From: Pseudomonas fluorescens
Lineage (GTDB): Bacteria > Pseudomonadota > Gammaproteobacteria > Pseudomonadales > Pseudomonadaceae
Assembly: GCF_002837185.1 (NCBI RefSeq)
Contig: NZ_KZ478006.1
Coordinates: forward strand, 23,223 to 87,222
Reading direction: 5' to 3'
DNA: 64,000 nt
The position numbers and the translations under genes are program-made. The notes beneath the pieces were generated by a model. The model worked only from the letters and a program-made list of their open reading frames with translations. It searched no databases and was not told the origin of the DNA. Shown here piece by piece: positions 50,925-60,369 of this stretch; positions within the stretch are counted from its first letter, which is position 1; each line of letters opens with the position of its first letter.

Positions 50925-52322
50925 ATGCAGCATCCGGCACGTACCGAACTCTGGGCCATTCTGCGGCTGTCGGGGCCGTTGATTGCCTCACAGTTGGCGC
51001 ACATGCTGATGGTGTTGACCGACACCCTGATGATGGCCCGCCTGAGCCCCGAAGCCCTGGCCGGCGGGGGCCTGGGCGCGGCGACCTATTCGTTCGTGGC
51101 GATTTTCTGCATCGGCGTGATCGCGGCAGTGGGCACCCTTGTGGCCATCCGTCACGGCGCTGGCGACATCGACGGCGCCACCCGGCTGACCCAGGCCGGG
51201 CTGTGGCTCGCGTGGTTGATGGCCCTGGCGGCGGCGCTGCTGCTGTGGAACCTCAAGCCGGTGCTGCTGTTGTTCGGCCAGACCGAAACCAACGTGCAGG
51301 CCGCCGGACAATTTCTGACCCTCCTGCCCTTCGCCCTGCCCGGCTATCTCAGCTTCATGGCACTACGCGGTTTCACCAGTGCCATCGGCAAAGCCACCCC
51401 GGTGATGGTCGTCAGCCTGTGCGGCACGGTGGTCAACTACCTGCTCAATCACGCGCTGATCGAAGGCATGTTCGGCCTGCCCAGACTCGGGTTGATGGGC
51501 ATTGGCCTGGTGACGGCCATTGTCGCCAATGGCATGGCGTTGGCGCTGATGTGGTACATCCGCAGCAACCGCACCTACGCCGCCTATCCGCTGAGCAGCG
51601 GGCTGCTGCGCCTCAATACCCAGTACCTGCGCGAGTTGTGGCGCCTGGGGCTGCCAATTGGTGGCACGTATGCGGTGGAAGTCGGGCTGTTTGCGTTTGC
51701 GGCGCTGTGCATGGGCACCATGGGCAGTACGCAGTTGGCGGCGCACCAGATTGCCCTGCAAATCGTCTCGGTGGCGTTCATGGTTCCGGCGGGGATGTCC
51801 TACGCGGTGACCATGCGGATCGGCCAGCATTATGGCGCAGGGCAGTTGCTGCGGGCACGTATGGCCGGACGGGTCGGCATCGGCTTTGGTGCCCTATTGA
51901 TGCTGGGGTTTGCCGTGGTGTTCTGGCTGTTTTCCGACCCGCTGATCGGGCTGTTCCTCGACCATGACGATCCGGCGTTTCATGACGTCATCGTCCTGGC
52001 CGTCAGCCTGCTGGCCGTCGCCGCCTGGTTCGAGCTGTTCGATGGCGTGCAGACCATCGCCATGGGCTGCATCCGTGGCCTCAAGGACGCCAAGACCACG
52101 TTCCTGGTGGGGCTCGGTTGCTACTGGCTGATCGGCGCGCCAGCGGCCTGGTTGATGGCGTTCACCCTGGGCTGGGGGCCGACCGGTGTGTGGTGGGGCC
52201 TGGCATTGGGGTTGGCGTGCGCGGCGGTGAGCCTGACCTGGGCGTTCGAGGCGAAGATGAAGCGGATGATTCGGCGAGAGCCGGACATACAGCCTGCCTT
52301 TCAGGCGGCGCAGACAGAGTAA
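50925..52322 (+). CDS. MATE-family multidrug/Na+ efflux protein (NorM-like)
   Basis: A 465-residue, twelve-helix exporter. Family segments include LRLSGPLIASQLAHMLMVLTDTLMMARL at the N-terminus, VFMV-type 'SVAFMVPAGMSYAVTMRIGQHYG' (Asn/Gln-rich MATE pattern) and 'FELFDGVQTIAMGCIRGLKDAKT' for the C-lobe. The start is ATG 50925 or ATG 50919; both are close, with only a weak GAG before them. The gene may be under the divergent LysR regulator. Confidence 0.93.
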   Translation: MQHPARTELWAILRLSGPLIASQLAHMLMVLTDTLMMARLSPEALAGGGLGAATYSFVAIFCIGVIAAVGTLVAIRHGAGDIDGATRLTQAGLWLAWLMALAAALLLWNLKPVLLLFGQTETNVQAAGQFLTLLPFALPGYLSFMALRGFTSAIGKATPVMVVSLCGTVVNYLLNHALIEGMFGLPRLGLMGIGLVTAIVANGMALALMWYIRSNRTYAAYPLSSGLLRLNTQYLRELWRLGLPIGGTYAVEVGLFAFAALCMGTMGSTQLAAHQIALQIVSVAFMVPAGMSYAVTMRIGQHYGAGQLLRARMAGRVGIGFGALLMLGFAVVFWLFSDPLIGLFLDHDDPAFHDVIVLAVSLLAVAAWFELFDGVQTIAMGCIRGLKDAKTTFLVGLGCYWLIGAPAAWLMAFTLGWGPTGVWWGLALGLACAAVSLTWAFEAKMKRMIRREPDIQPAFQAAQTE

Positions 52323-52356
52323 AGCCCTGCTCGGTCAGACCTGTGGGAGTGGGTAC

Positions 52357-54021
52357 TCAGCCCGACAACGCCTGCTGGCTTTGGCCGGACGTCAGATATT
52401 CCACCAGCTCAGCCAACGGCAACGGTTTACTGATCAAGTAACCCTGGGCTTGATCGCAACCAAACAGTCTCAGAAGTTCAAGCTGCTCGAGGGTTTCCAC
52501 GCCTTCGGCCACCACTTCCAGGTTGAGGTTGTGGGCCAGGTTGATCATGGCGTGTACCAGCTTGCGATTCTCTTCGCGCTCTTCCATGCCGCCGACGAAG
52601 CTCTTGTCGATCTTCAACAAGGCAATCGGCAGGCTGTTGAGGTGCACGAACGATGAAAAACCGGTACCGAAGTCATCCAGGGAAAACCGCACGCCGAGGC
52701 GGCCGAGGGCGTCCATGGTCTGTTTGACCAGGTCGCTGCGACGCATCACGGCGGTTTCGGTCAGCTCGAATTCCAGCCATTGCGCTTCCACGCCGCGCTC
52801 GGCAATCAGGCGGCTGAGTGTCGAGAGCAACTGACTGTCCTGGAACTGGCGAAACGACAGGTTGACCGCCATATGCAACGCCGGCAGGCCGCGTTCGCGC
52901 AGGTCCTGCATGTCGCGCAGGGCCCGGGATATCACCCAATAACCCAACGGCACGATCAGGCCGCTCTGCTCGGCCAGGGGCACGAACTCGCTCGGAGGCA
53001 ACAGGCCACGCTCGCCGTGGCGCCAGCGCACCAGGGCCTCGAGGCCGACGATATGCCCGTCATCCAGGTCCAGGCGCGGCTGGTAATGCAGCTCCAGCTC
53101 ATCGCGGCGCAAGGCACGGCGCAACTCGCTTTCCAGATCGGCCAGGCTGCGCGCGTTGCGGTTGATGCGTTCGTTGAAGATATGAAAGGTGCAGCCCTGG
53201 GTGCTTTTGGCCTGTTGCATGGCGATATGGGCGTGCCACATCAACGGATCGGCCCCGGCACGGGCTCGGGCATGCGCCACGCCCAGGCTGCAGCCGATCA
53301 GCAGGCTTTCGCCGTCCACCCAGTACGGCTCGGCCATCACTTCGGTGATGCGCTCGGCCATCCATTCGGCGCGCTGGGGCGCACGGCGGGTGTCGATCAG
53401 CAGCGCGAACTCATCGCTGCCCAGGCGCGCCAGTTGATCACCGGCTTCAAGCTGGCTCTTGAGCCGTGAGACCACCTGCAGAATCAAGCGGTCGCCGGCC
53501 TGGTGACCGAGGGCATCGTTGGCGTGACGGAAATTGTCCAGGTCCAGATGACCGAGCGCCAGGCCGCGGCCTTCGTTTTCCGCCAGCCGTGCCGCCAGCA
53601 AGGTCTGGAAACCCTGACGATTGGCGATACCGGTCAGCGGATCCTGTTCGGCCAGGCGCTGCAACGTGTTTTCCAGCACGCCTCGCTCGCGCACATGGCG
53701 CAGACAGCGGCGCAAGGTACTGGCGTCCAGCGCAGAATGGATCAGCCAATCGCTGACACCGAGCGGCGCAACCAGCGGCTCCTGTTCCAGCAGCAAAACA
53801 CACGGCAGGCTGCAACGACCCGGACCGGGTTGCAGGTCGGGCGTGGTCAATAGCACCGCTTCGTGATCGTCGTCGAACAGACGACTCACCGAATCCCAAC
53901 TGGGTGCACTGATCAGCACAGCCCCATCGCCCATCGGCGCCAGGCACTCGCGCAACAACGCTGCCCACGCCGGCGTATCGGCCAGCAGCAGCAAACGCAA
54001 GGGTTCGACAGGCGTAGACAA
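52357..54021 (-). CDS. proE: GGDEF/EAL c-di-GMP phosphodiesterase (ProE-like)
   Basis: A 554-residue protein. About 120 N-terminal residues form a receiver-like part lacking an obvious phospho-Asp. Then comes a GGDEF domain with the degenerate signature GSDEF (RLGSDEFALL), probably not a cyclase, and an EAL domain with EALVRW, NLSFRQF, the metal-binding ELTET and DDFGTGFSS, and KIDKSFV. The catalytic EAL residues look intact, so c-di-GMP hydrolysis is expected. The place beside rep matches P. aeruginosa proE, whose product lowers exopolysaccharide production. Confidence 0.88.
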   Translation of the reverse strand: MSTPVEPLRLLLLADTPAWAALLRECLAPMGDGAVLISAPSWDSVSRLFDDDHEAVLLTTPDLQPGPGRCSLPCVLLLEQEPLVAPLGVSDWLIHSALDASTLRRCLRHVRERGVLENTLQRLAEQDPLTGIANRQGFQTLLAARLAENEGRGLALGHLDLDNFRHANDALGHQAGDRLILQVVSRLKSQLEAGDQLARLGSDEFALLIDTRRAPQRAEWMAERITEVMAEPYWVDGESLLIGCSLGVAHARARAGADPLMWHAHIAMQQAKSTQGCTFHIFNERINRNARSLADLESELRRALRRDELELHYQPRLDLDDGHIVGLEALVRWRHGERGLLPPSEFVPLAEQSGLIVPLGYWVISRALRDMQDLRERGLPALHMAVNLSFRQFQDSQLLSTLSRLIAERGVEAQWLEFELTETAVMRRSDLVKQTMDALGRLGVRFSLDDFGTGFSSFVHLNSLPIALLKIDKSFVGGMEEREENRKLVHAMINLAHNLNLEVVAEGVETLEQLELLRLFGCDQAQGYLISKPLPLAELVEYLTSGQSQQALSG

Positions 54022-54287
54022 GCTAGCTCCCTAGACTCTGCAAAAATTCGTTGGCGGCGGGCATTATGACGTGCGGCCTGACGATAACAAATGCATGACC
54101 AATGATAGGTGTTATCAAACACGCAGACTGTGAAAAATAGTCGCGATACCCCCGACATCCTGCGGCAAAGTAGCAAAACCGGCAAATTTAGATCGAGTGG
54201 TACGTCACACCGTCGTTCTAAGGCAGCAGAATCTTGCCAGCCTGTTAAAATGCCCGCCCTTTTGAATAACGACTCCCTGAACTCTGT

Positions 54288-56297
54288 ATGTCCCGACTCA
54301 ATCCCCGGCAGCAAGAAGCCGTGAACTACGTCGGCGGCCCTCTATTGGTGCTCGCCGGTGCTGGCTCCGGCAAGACCAGCGTGATTACCCGCAAGATCGC
54401 GCACCTGATCCAGAACTGCGGCATCCGCGCCCAGTACATCGTCGCCATGACCTTCACCAACAAGGCGGCGCGGGAAATGAAAGAGCGCGTCGGCACCCTG
54501 CTCAAGGGTGGCGAAGGCCGTGGCCTCACCGTGTGCACCTTCCACAACCTTGGGCTCAACATCATCCGCAAGGAACATGCACGGCTGGGCTACAAGCCGG
54601 GGTTCTCGATTTTCGACGAGACCGACGTCAAAGCCCTGATGACCGACATCATGCAGAAGGAATACGCGGGCGACGACGGCGTCGACGAGATCAAGAATAT
54701 GATCGGCGCCTGGAAAAACGACCTGATCCTGCCTGCCGAAGCGCTGGAAGCCGCACGCAATCCCAAGGAACAGACCGCCGCCATCGTCTACACCCACTAC
54801 CAGCGCACGCTCAAGGCGTTCAACGCGGTGGACTTCGACGACCTGATCCTGCTGCCGGTCAAACTGTTCCAGGAGCACAAGGACATCCTGGAAAAGTGGC
54901 AGAACAAGGTGCGCTACCTGCTGGTGGACGAATACCAGGACACCAACGCCAGCCAATACCTGCTGGTGAAGCTGCTGATCGGTACACGCAATCAGTTCAC
55001 CGTGGTAGGCGACGATGACCAGTCGATCTACGCCTGGCGCGGCGCACGCCCGGAAAACCTGATGCTGCTCAAGGACGACTATCCGTCCCTGAAAGTGGTA
55101 ATGCTGGAGCAGAACTACCGCTCCACCAGCCGTATCCTGCGTTGCGCCAACGTGCTGATCTCCAACAACCCCCACGAGTTTGAAAAACAACTGTGGAGCG
55201 AGATGGGTCATGGCGACGAAATCCGCGTGATCCGCTGCCGCAACGAAGACGCCGAAGCCGAGCGCGTGGCGGTGGAAATCCTCAGCCTGCACCTGCGCAC
55301 CGACCGCCCTTACAGCGACTTTGCAATCCTGTATCGCGGCAACTACCAGGCCAAGCTGATCGAGCTGAAACTGCAGCACCACCAGGTGCCGTATCGCCTG
55401 TCGGGCGGCAACAGCTTCTTCGGGCGTCAGGAAGTGAAAGACCTGATGGCCTACTTCCGCCTGATCGTAAACCCGGATGACGACAACGCCTTCCTGCGCG
55501 TGATCAACGTGCCACGTCGGGAAATCGGTTCGACGACTCTGGAAAAGCTCGGCAACTACGCCACCGAACGCAAGATCTCGATGTACGCCGCCACCGACGA
55601 GATCGGTCTGGGCGAACACCTGGACACGCGTTTCACCGACCGCCTGTCGCGCTTCAAGCGCTTCATGGACAAGGTCCGTGAGCAGTGCGCCGGCGAAGAC
55701 CCGATCAGTGCCCTGCGCAGCATGGTCATGGACATCGACTATGAAAACTGGCTGCGCACCAACAGTTCCAGCGACAAAGCCGCGGACTACCGCATGGGCA
55801 ACGTCTGGTTCCTGATCGAAGCCCTGAAGAACACCCTGGAAAAAGACGAAGACGGTGAGATGACCGTCGAGGACGCCATCGGCAAGCTGGTGCTGCGCGA
55901 CATGCTTGAGCGCCAGCAGGAAGAGGAAGACGGCGCCGAAGGTGTGCAAATGATGACCTTGCATGCGTCCAAGGGCCTGGAATTCCCGTACGTGTTCATC
56001 ATGGGCATGGAAGAGGAAATTCTCCCACACCGCTCCAGCATCGAAGCCGACACCATCGAGGAAGAACGGCGCCTGGCCTACGTCGGCATTACCCGTGCGC
56101 GCCAGACACTGGCCTTCACCTTCGCCGCCAAGCGTAAGCAATACGGCGAAATCATCGATTGTGCCCCCAGCCGGTTCCTCGATGAGCTGCCGCCGGATGA
56201 CCTGGCCTGGGAAGGCAACGACGACACCCCGACCGAGGTGAAGGCCGTTCGCGGCAACAGCGCCTTGGCCGATATACGCGCGATGTTAAAGCGCTAG
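54288..56297 (+). CDS. rep: ATP-dependent DNA helicase Rep
   Basis: Rep (669 residues), a superfamily 1 3'-5' helicase that clears replication forks. It opens MSRLNPRQQEAVNYVGGPLL and has Walker A GAGSGKT (residues 24-30), 'MTFTNKAAREMKERV', Walker B LLVDEYQDTNASQY, 'VVGDDDQSIYAWRGA', 'MTLHASKGLEFPYVFI' and 'RRLAYVGITRARQTL'. It is divergent from proE with 266 bases between starts. The next gene, xpt, starts 58 bases after the rep stop. Confidence 0.97.
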   Translation: MSRLNPRQQEAVNYVGGPLLVLAGAGSGKTSVITRKIAHLIQNCGIRAQYIVAMTFTNKAAREMKERVGTLLKGGEGRGLTVCTFHNLGLNIIRKEHARLGYKPGFSIFDETDVKALMTDIMQKEYAGDDGVDEIKNMIGAWKNDLILPAEALEAARNPKEQTAAIVYTHYQRTLKAFNAVDFDDLILLPVKLFQEHKDILEKWQNKVRYLLVDEYQDTNASQYLLVKLLIGTRNQFTVVGDDDQSIYAWRGARPENLMLLKDDYPSLKVVMLEQNYRSTSRILRCANVLISNNPHEFEKQLWSEMGHGDEIRVIRCRNEDAEAERVAVEILSLHLRTDRPYSDFAILYRGNYQAKLIELKLQHHQVPYRLSGGNSFFGRQEVKDLMAYFRLIVNPDDDNAFLRVINVPRREIGSTTLEKLGNYATERKISMYAATDEIGLGEHLDTRFTDRLSRFKRFMDKVREQCAGEDPISALRSMVMDIDYENWLRTNSSSDKAADYRMGNVWFLIEALKNTLEKDEDGEMTVEDAIGKLVLRDMLERQQEEEDGAEGVQMMTLHASKGLEFPYVFIMGMEEEILPHRSSIEADTIEEERRLAYVGITRARQTLAFTFAAKRKQYGEIIDCAPSRFLDELPPDDLAWEGNDDTPTEVKAVRGNSALADIRAMLKR

Positions 56298-56355
56298 AAT
56301 CGACTACTTTTTAATCTACTTTCGGCGCCTGTTGCGCCATCAGAGGAAGCTTTCC

Positions 56356-56925
56356 GTGGAAGCACTGCACAAGAAAATTCGCGAAGAAGGCATCGTGCTT
56401 TCCGATCAGGTACTCAAGGTTGACGCCTTTCTGAACCACCAGATCGACCCGGCACTGATGAAACTGATCGGCGACGAATTCGCCGCGCTGTTCAAGGACT
56501 CGGGCATCACCAAGATCGTCACCATCGAAGCCTCAGGCATCGCCCCGGCCATCATGACCGGCCTGAACCTCGGCGTGCCCGTGATCTTCGCACGCAAGCA
56601 GCAGTCCCTGACCCTCACCGAAAACCTGCTGTCGGCGACGGTGTACTCCTTCACCAAGAAAACCGAAAGCACCGTGGCGATCTCCCCACGCCACCTGACC
56701 AGCAGCGACCGCGTGCTGGTTATCGATGACTTCCTGGCCAACGGCAAGGCCTCCCAGGCGCTGATTTCGATCATCAAGCAAGCCGGCGCGACCGTTGCCG
56801 GCTTGGGCATTGTGATCGAGAAGTCGTTCCAGGGCGGCCGTGCCGAGCTGGATGCGCAGGGTTATCGGGTTGAATCGCTGGCGCGGGTGAAGTCCCTGGC
56901 CGGTGGGGTGGTGACCTTCATCTGA
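56356..56925 (+). CDS. xpt: Xanthine phosphoribosyltransferase
   Basis: A 189-residue purine salvage enzyme that makes XMP. The start is GTG at 56356 (VEALHKKIREEGIVLSDQVL) with GAGGA upstream; the eight codons before it in frame are not expected in homologues. The PRPP loop is VLVIDDFLANGKASQAL. 'ARKQQSLTLTENLLSATVYSFTKK' is typical of the Xpt family. It converges on the acetyl-CoA hydrolase gene with a REP pair between. Confidence 0.95.
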   Translation: MEALHKKIREEGIVLSDQVLKVDAFLNHQIDPALMKLIGDEFAALFKDSGITKIVTIEASGIAPAIMTGLNLGVPVIFARKQQSLTLTENLLSATVYSFTKKTESTVAISPRHLTSSDRVLVIDDFLANGKASQALISIIKQAGATVAGLGIVIEKSFQGGRAELDAQGYRVESLARVKSLAGGVVTFI

Positions 56926-56939
56926 ATCAACGCAGCTTA

Positions 56940-57034
56940 AAATGTGGGAGGGGGCTTGCCCCCGATAGCGGTGTATCAGTCACCACATGTGTTGGCTGAC
57001 CCACTGTCATCGGGGGCAAGCCCCCTCCCACATT
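56940..57034. repeat. REP pair between xpt and the acetyl-CoA hydrolase gene
   Basis: Inverted arms AATGTGGGAGGGGGCTTGCC and GGGGCAAGCCCCCTCCCACA surround about 45 bases with GATAGCGGTGTATCAGTC. Same family as at 42051 and 42249. It lies between two converging genes and may also act in transcription termination. Confidence 0.9.
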
Positions 57035-57050
57035 TGCCCTCTATTGCCTG

Positions 57051-58973
57051 TTAGTGCGCGGTGGCCTGGAGGCCGGCGAGTAACAGGCGCTGATACAGAT
57101 CCTCCTTGAACCCCTCCGGCTGATCCAGCCGCATCCGCTCCAAATGCCTGGGAAACGCCTCAGGCTCCGGCGCGTCCAGCGCCGCCTTGCCCAGTTCCAG
57201 CATCTCCGTGAGCTTGAATTTGCTCTTGAGCCAGTTCAGTGCCCGCAACAGGTCCCGCTCCTCGTCCGTGAAGTCACTGCCCAACGGGTACTCCGGGAAC
57301 AGGCGCCAGTGCTTGGCTTGAATCGCCTGGAGCCGTTGCGGTGTGTTGTCGGCAAAACGCGGGTGCAGCTTGAAATCCTTGGGTAACTTACCGGCCTTTT
57401 GCGCCTGCTCGATCAAATCGTCCTGGAAGCGCGAGTCAGTGATATTGAGCAACGCTTCAATCACCTTGGCATCCGTCTGACCCCGCAAGTCGGCAATGCC
57501 GTACTCGGTAATGACGATATCCCGCAGGTGCCGGGGAATGGTGCAGTGGCCATATTCCCAGACGATATTGGAACTGACCTCTCCCGCCGACTCGCGCCAG
57601 CTGCGCAGGATCAGGACCGAGCGTGCGCCTTCCAGCGCGTGGCCCTGGGCAACGAAGTTGTACTGCCCGCCCACGCCGCTGAGCACGCGGCCATCTTCCA
57701 ACTGGTCGGCCACACCGGCACCGAGCAACGTCACCATGATCGCACTGTTGATGAACCGTGCGTCCAGGCGCTGCAAACGCTTGAGTTCTTCCTGGCCGTA
57801 CAGCTCGTTGATATAGCTGATGCCGGTCATGTTGAATGCCAGCCGCTTGGCGTGGCTCATCTCCTGCAAGCGCTGGTAGAAACTGCGCGGGCCAAGGAAG
57901 AAACCGCCATGGATCGAGATGCCATCGGGCTGCGCCGCATCGTCGAGCAGCCCGGCATTGGCTTGCTCCTGGGTCGCCACATCCGGGTACACCTTGCGCC
58001 GGATGATGCCGGCATCCGCCAGCACCAGCAGGCCGTTGACGAACATTTCGCTGCAACCATAAAGGCCCCGGACGAGCGGCTCGACGCCACCCTCACGGCT
58101 GATCAGGGGCGCCCACTGATACACATCCAGATCGGTCAGCAGCAATCGATAGGCTTCGTTGTCGGCCTGGCGCGCCAGCAAGGCGGCGGTCAGCGCATCG
58201 CCCATGGAGCCGATGCCGATCTGCAAGGTGCCGCCATCGCGTACCAGGGTACTGGCATGCAGGCCGATAAAATGGTCCTGAAACCCCACGGGCATGTTGG
58301 GCGTGGAAAACAGCGTCGTGCTGTCTTTCTCGTCGAGCAGGTAGTCGAATGCATCCATGCCCAATTCCGCATCGCCAGGCATGTAGGGCAGTTCAGTGTG
58401 GACCTGGCCGACAACCAGGATGGTTTCCCCGGCTTCGCGGCGCCTGGCGATCATGGGTAGCAAGTCGAGGGTGATATCCGGATTGCAGCTCAGGCTCAGG
58501 CGGTCGGGATGCTCGGCGCTGCTGGCAACCAGTTGCGCCACCAGGTTCAGGCCGGCGGCATTGATATCACGGGCGGCATGGCTGTAGTTGCTGCTGACAT
58601 AATCCTGCTGCGCGCAATCGCTGTGGAGCAGGCTGCCGGGCTGCATGAAGAATTGCTGCACGCGGATATTCTTCGGCAGGCTGTCCTTGTGCAGGTCAGC
58701 GAGAAAATCCAGTTCCGGATAATCGCCAAACACGCGCTCGATAAAAGGTTCGAGAAAGCGCTTCTGCAACCCGTCCCCCAGGGAGGGGCGACCCAGGCTG
58801 AGCGCGGTGTAGATGGTCAACGCCCGCTCGGGCAACTCGGCGATGCGCCGGTACAGCGCATTGACGAACAGGTTGGGCTTGCCCAAACCCAGCGGCATGC
58901 CCATGTGGATATGCGCCGGCAACCGCGCCAGTACGTCGTCAACTGCTTGCTCGATTGAACACAACTGCACCAT
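57051..58973 (-). CDS. Acetyl-CoA hydrolase/transferase family protein
   Basis: A 640-residue protein. ATG 58973 gives MVQLCSIEQAVDDVLARLPA and has GGGAG seven bases upstream; the much longer open frame before it is not supported. The C-terminal half has the acyl-CoA hydrolase signature GVGGQYNFVAQG and the catalytic-Glu segment ITEYGIADLRGQTD. The family cleaves acetyl-CoA or moves CoA to another acid such as succinate. At 640 residues it is longer than the ~500 of classical members. Substrate is unknown. Confidence 0.88.
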   Translation of the reverse strand: MVQLCSIEQAVDDVLARLPAHIHMGMPLGLGKPNLFVNALYRRIAELPERALTIYTALSLGRPSLGDGLQKRFLEPFIERVFGDYPELDFLADLHKDSLPKNIRVQQFFMQPGSLLHSDCAQQDYVSSNYSHAARDINAAGLNLVAQLVASSAEHPDRLSLSCNPDITLDLLPMIARRREAGETILVVGQVHTELPYMPGDAELGMDAFDYLLDEKDSTTLFSTPNMPVGFQDHFIGLHASTLVRDGGTLQIGIGSMGDALTAALLARQADNEAYRLLLTDLDVYQWAPLISREGGVEPLVRGLYGCSEMFVNGLLVLADAGIIRRKVYPDVATQEQANAGLLDDAAQPDGISIHGGFFLGPRSFYQRLQEMSHAKRLAFNMTGISYINELYGQEELKRLQRLDARFINSAIMVTLLGAGVADQLEDGRVLSGVGGQYNFVAQGHALEGARSVLILRSWRESAGEVSSNIVWEYGHCTIPRHLRDIVITEYGIADLRGQTDAKVIEALLNITDSRFQDDLIEQAQKAGKLPKDFKLHPRFADNTPQRLQAIQAKHWRLFPEYPLGSDFTDEERDLLRALNWLKSKFKLTEMLELGKAALDAPEPEAFPRHLERMRLDQPEGFKEDLYQRLLLAGLQATAH

Positions 58974-59068
58974 CCGACTGCTCCCGAACATTCCATTAAT
59001 GGGGGGTTGGACCGAGCTTGCCGGGTCTTTGCTGCAATGACCAGCGACGAAAGGCAAATCACAGGGAC

Positions 59069-59096
59069 AAAAAAGCCGCTCGTAAGCGGCATTTTT
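59069..59096 (-). terminator. Rho-independent terminator after the cytochrome c5 gene
   Basis: The stem GCCGCT (59075-59080) / AGCGGC (59085-59090) has a four-base loop, with an A-run on the left that is a T-run on the minus strand. It is located 16 bases past the cytochrome stop, and so ends that transcript before the acetyl-CoA hydrolase gene. Confidence 0.88.
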
Positions 59097-59112
59097 GGCG
59101 AAGATCGACTGA

Positions 59113-59535
59113 CTACAGTCCGGACATCTTCTTGATGGCGCCTTTGAGATCGTCATCCGAGCAATCAGCGCAAGTGCCCTTGGGCGGCATGGCATTGATG
59201 CCGGTGATCGCCTTGGCCAGGATGCCATCGAGGCCGCCCTGATGATCGGCGCGCTCTTTCCACGCTGCCGTATCACCAATTTTTGGCGCGTTCAGCAGGC
59301 CGGTGCCGTGGCAGGCATTGCAGTGCTTGGCAATGATCTCGTCCGGGGTTCTCGCGCCGCCGCCGCCCGTTGTCACGGCGACTTCCATACCCTTGCATTC
59401 CTGACCCTGGACACACACCTGGCCCACAGGCTCCAGGCGCTTGGCGATGTCGTCGTTGGTCGCAGCTTGAGCGCTGACAGCCCACAGGGCCAGTACGGTT
59501 GCTGGTGCAGCCAGCATTTTCATAATTAGGTTCAC
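59113..59535 (-). CDS. Cytochrome c5-type small c cytochrome
   Basis: A 140-residue periplasmic cytochrome with a signal peptide (MKMLAAPATVLALWAVSAQA), the haem site HCNACHGTGLLNAPKIG, and an axial Met in INAMPPKG. Two further cysteines (CADCSDDDL) may form a disulfide, as in cytochrome c5. GTG 59535 has a strong GAGGGTGA upstream and is chosen; ATG 59523 is the alternative and changes only four residues. It is placed between PauR and the acetyl-CoA hydrolase gene. Confidence 0.9.
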   Translation of the reverse strand: MNLIMKMLAAPATVLALWAVSAQAATNDDIAKRLEPVGQVCVQGQECKGMEVAVTTGGGGARTPDEIIAKHCNACHGTGLLNAPKIGDTAAWKERADHQGGLDGILAKAITGINAMPPKGTCADCSDDDLKGAIKKMSGL

Positions 59536-59704
59536 GCGTTCACCCTCAATGGTGGCTATTCACGCCTGCGGCCACGGTTTCGCAGGCGGCGAAAGTATAG
59601 CGGTTAGACCGCCCGGCCGAAACAACCCTATTAAATAAAGGGAGATTCGGCCTCACGGTGTACTGCTGCGCGAACCCCTGCAACGCTGGCAGGACGCCTC
59701 TGTT

Positions 59705-60253
59705 TTAAAAGTTCGCGGGTGTGGCTGCGCTGATTAGTCGCGCCGGCACGTCGAACGGATTGCGAAAACGATGGGGCTTGGTGCTTTCAAAGTAGTAGCT
59801 ATCGCCTGCTTCGAGCACAAAAGTTTCAAGGCCCACCACCAGTTCCAGGCGCCCTTCCACCAGAATCCCGGTTTCCTCGCCTTCATGGGTGAGCATTTCT
59901 TCGCCCGTGTCGGCGCCTGGCGGGTAGATTTCGTTGAGAAACGCGATTGCCCGGCTCGGGTGCGCTCGGCCAACCAGCTTCATGGTCACGGCACCGTCGG
60001 AGATGTCGATCAGCTCATTGGCTTTATAGACGATCTGCGTCGGTATTTCCTGGAGGATCTCTTCGGAAAAGAATTCCACCATGGACATGGGAATGCCGCC
60101 CAGTACCTTGCGCAGGGAACTGATCGAGGGACTGACGCTGTTTTTCTCGATCATCGAAATGGTGCTATTGGTGACGCCCGCGCGCTTGGCAAGCTCGCGC
60201 TGGGAAAGACCTTTGAGTTTACGGATGGATTGCAGTCGTTCGCCGACGTCCAA
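59705..60253 (-). CDS. pauR: PauR-like XRE/cupin transcriptional regulator
   Basis: A 182-residue regulator with an N-terminal HTH (MDVGERLQSIRKLKGLSQRELAKRAG, VTNSTISMIEKN) and a C-terminal cupin domain (MLTHEGEETGILVEG, DSYYFESTKPHRFRNP). PauR in P. aeruginosa represses putrescine/polyamine catabolism (pau) operons. The same neighbourhood with cytochrome c5 and dadX is conserved. The cupin is expected to sense a polyamine-related ligand. Confidence 0.9.
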   Translation of the reverse strand: MDVGERLQSIRKLKGLSQRELAKRAGVTNSTISMIEKNSVSPSISSLRKVLGGIPMSMVEFFSEEILQEIPTQIVYKANELIDISDGAVTMKLVGRAHPSRAIAFLNEIYPPGADTGEEMLTHEGEETGILVEGRLELVVGLETFVLEAGDSYYFESTKPHRFRNPFDVPARLISAATPANF

Positions 60254-60369
60254 TGCAGGTGCCTCCTAGGATTCAGGCTTTGTTGTAATTGAGCGTTATC
60301 ATGGCGACAGCGTTCAGTATTTACAACACTTGGGCCTAAATCCTGGGCAGTAGCATTCGTACCTGGCGA

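Noticed and set aside
54342..56141. Open frame of 599 codons on the minus strand across rep
   Set aside because: Antisense shadow of Rep helicase; the product has no recognisable motif.
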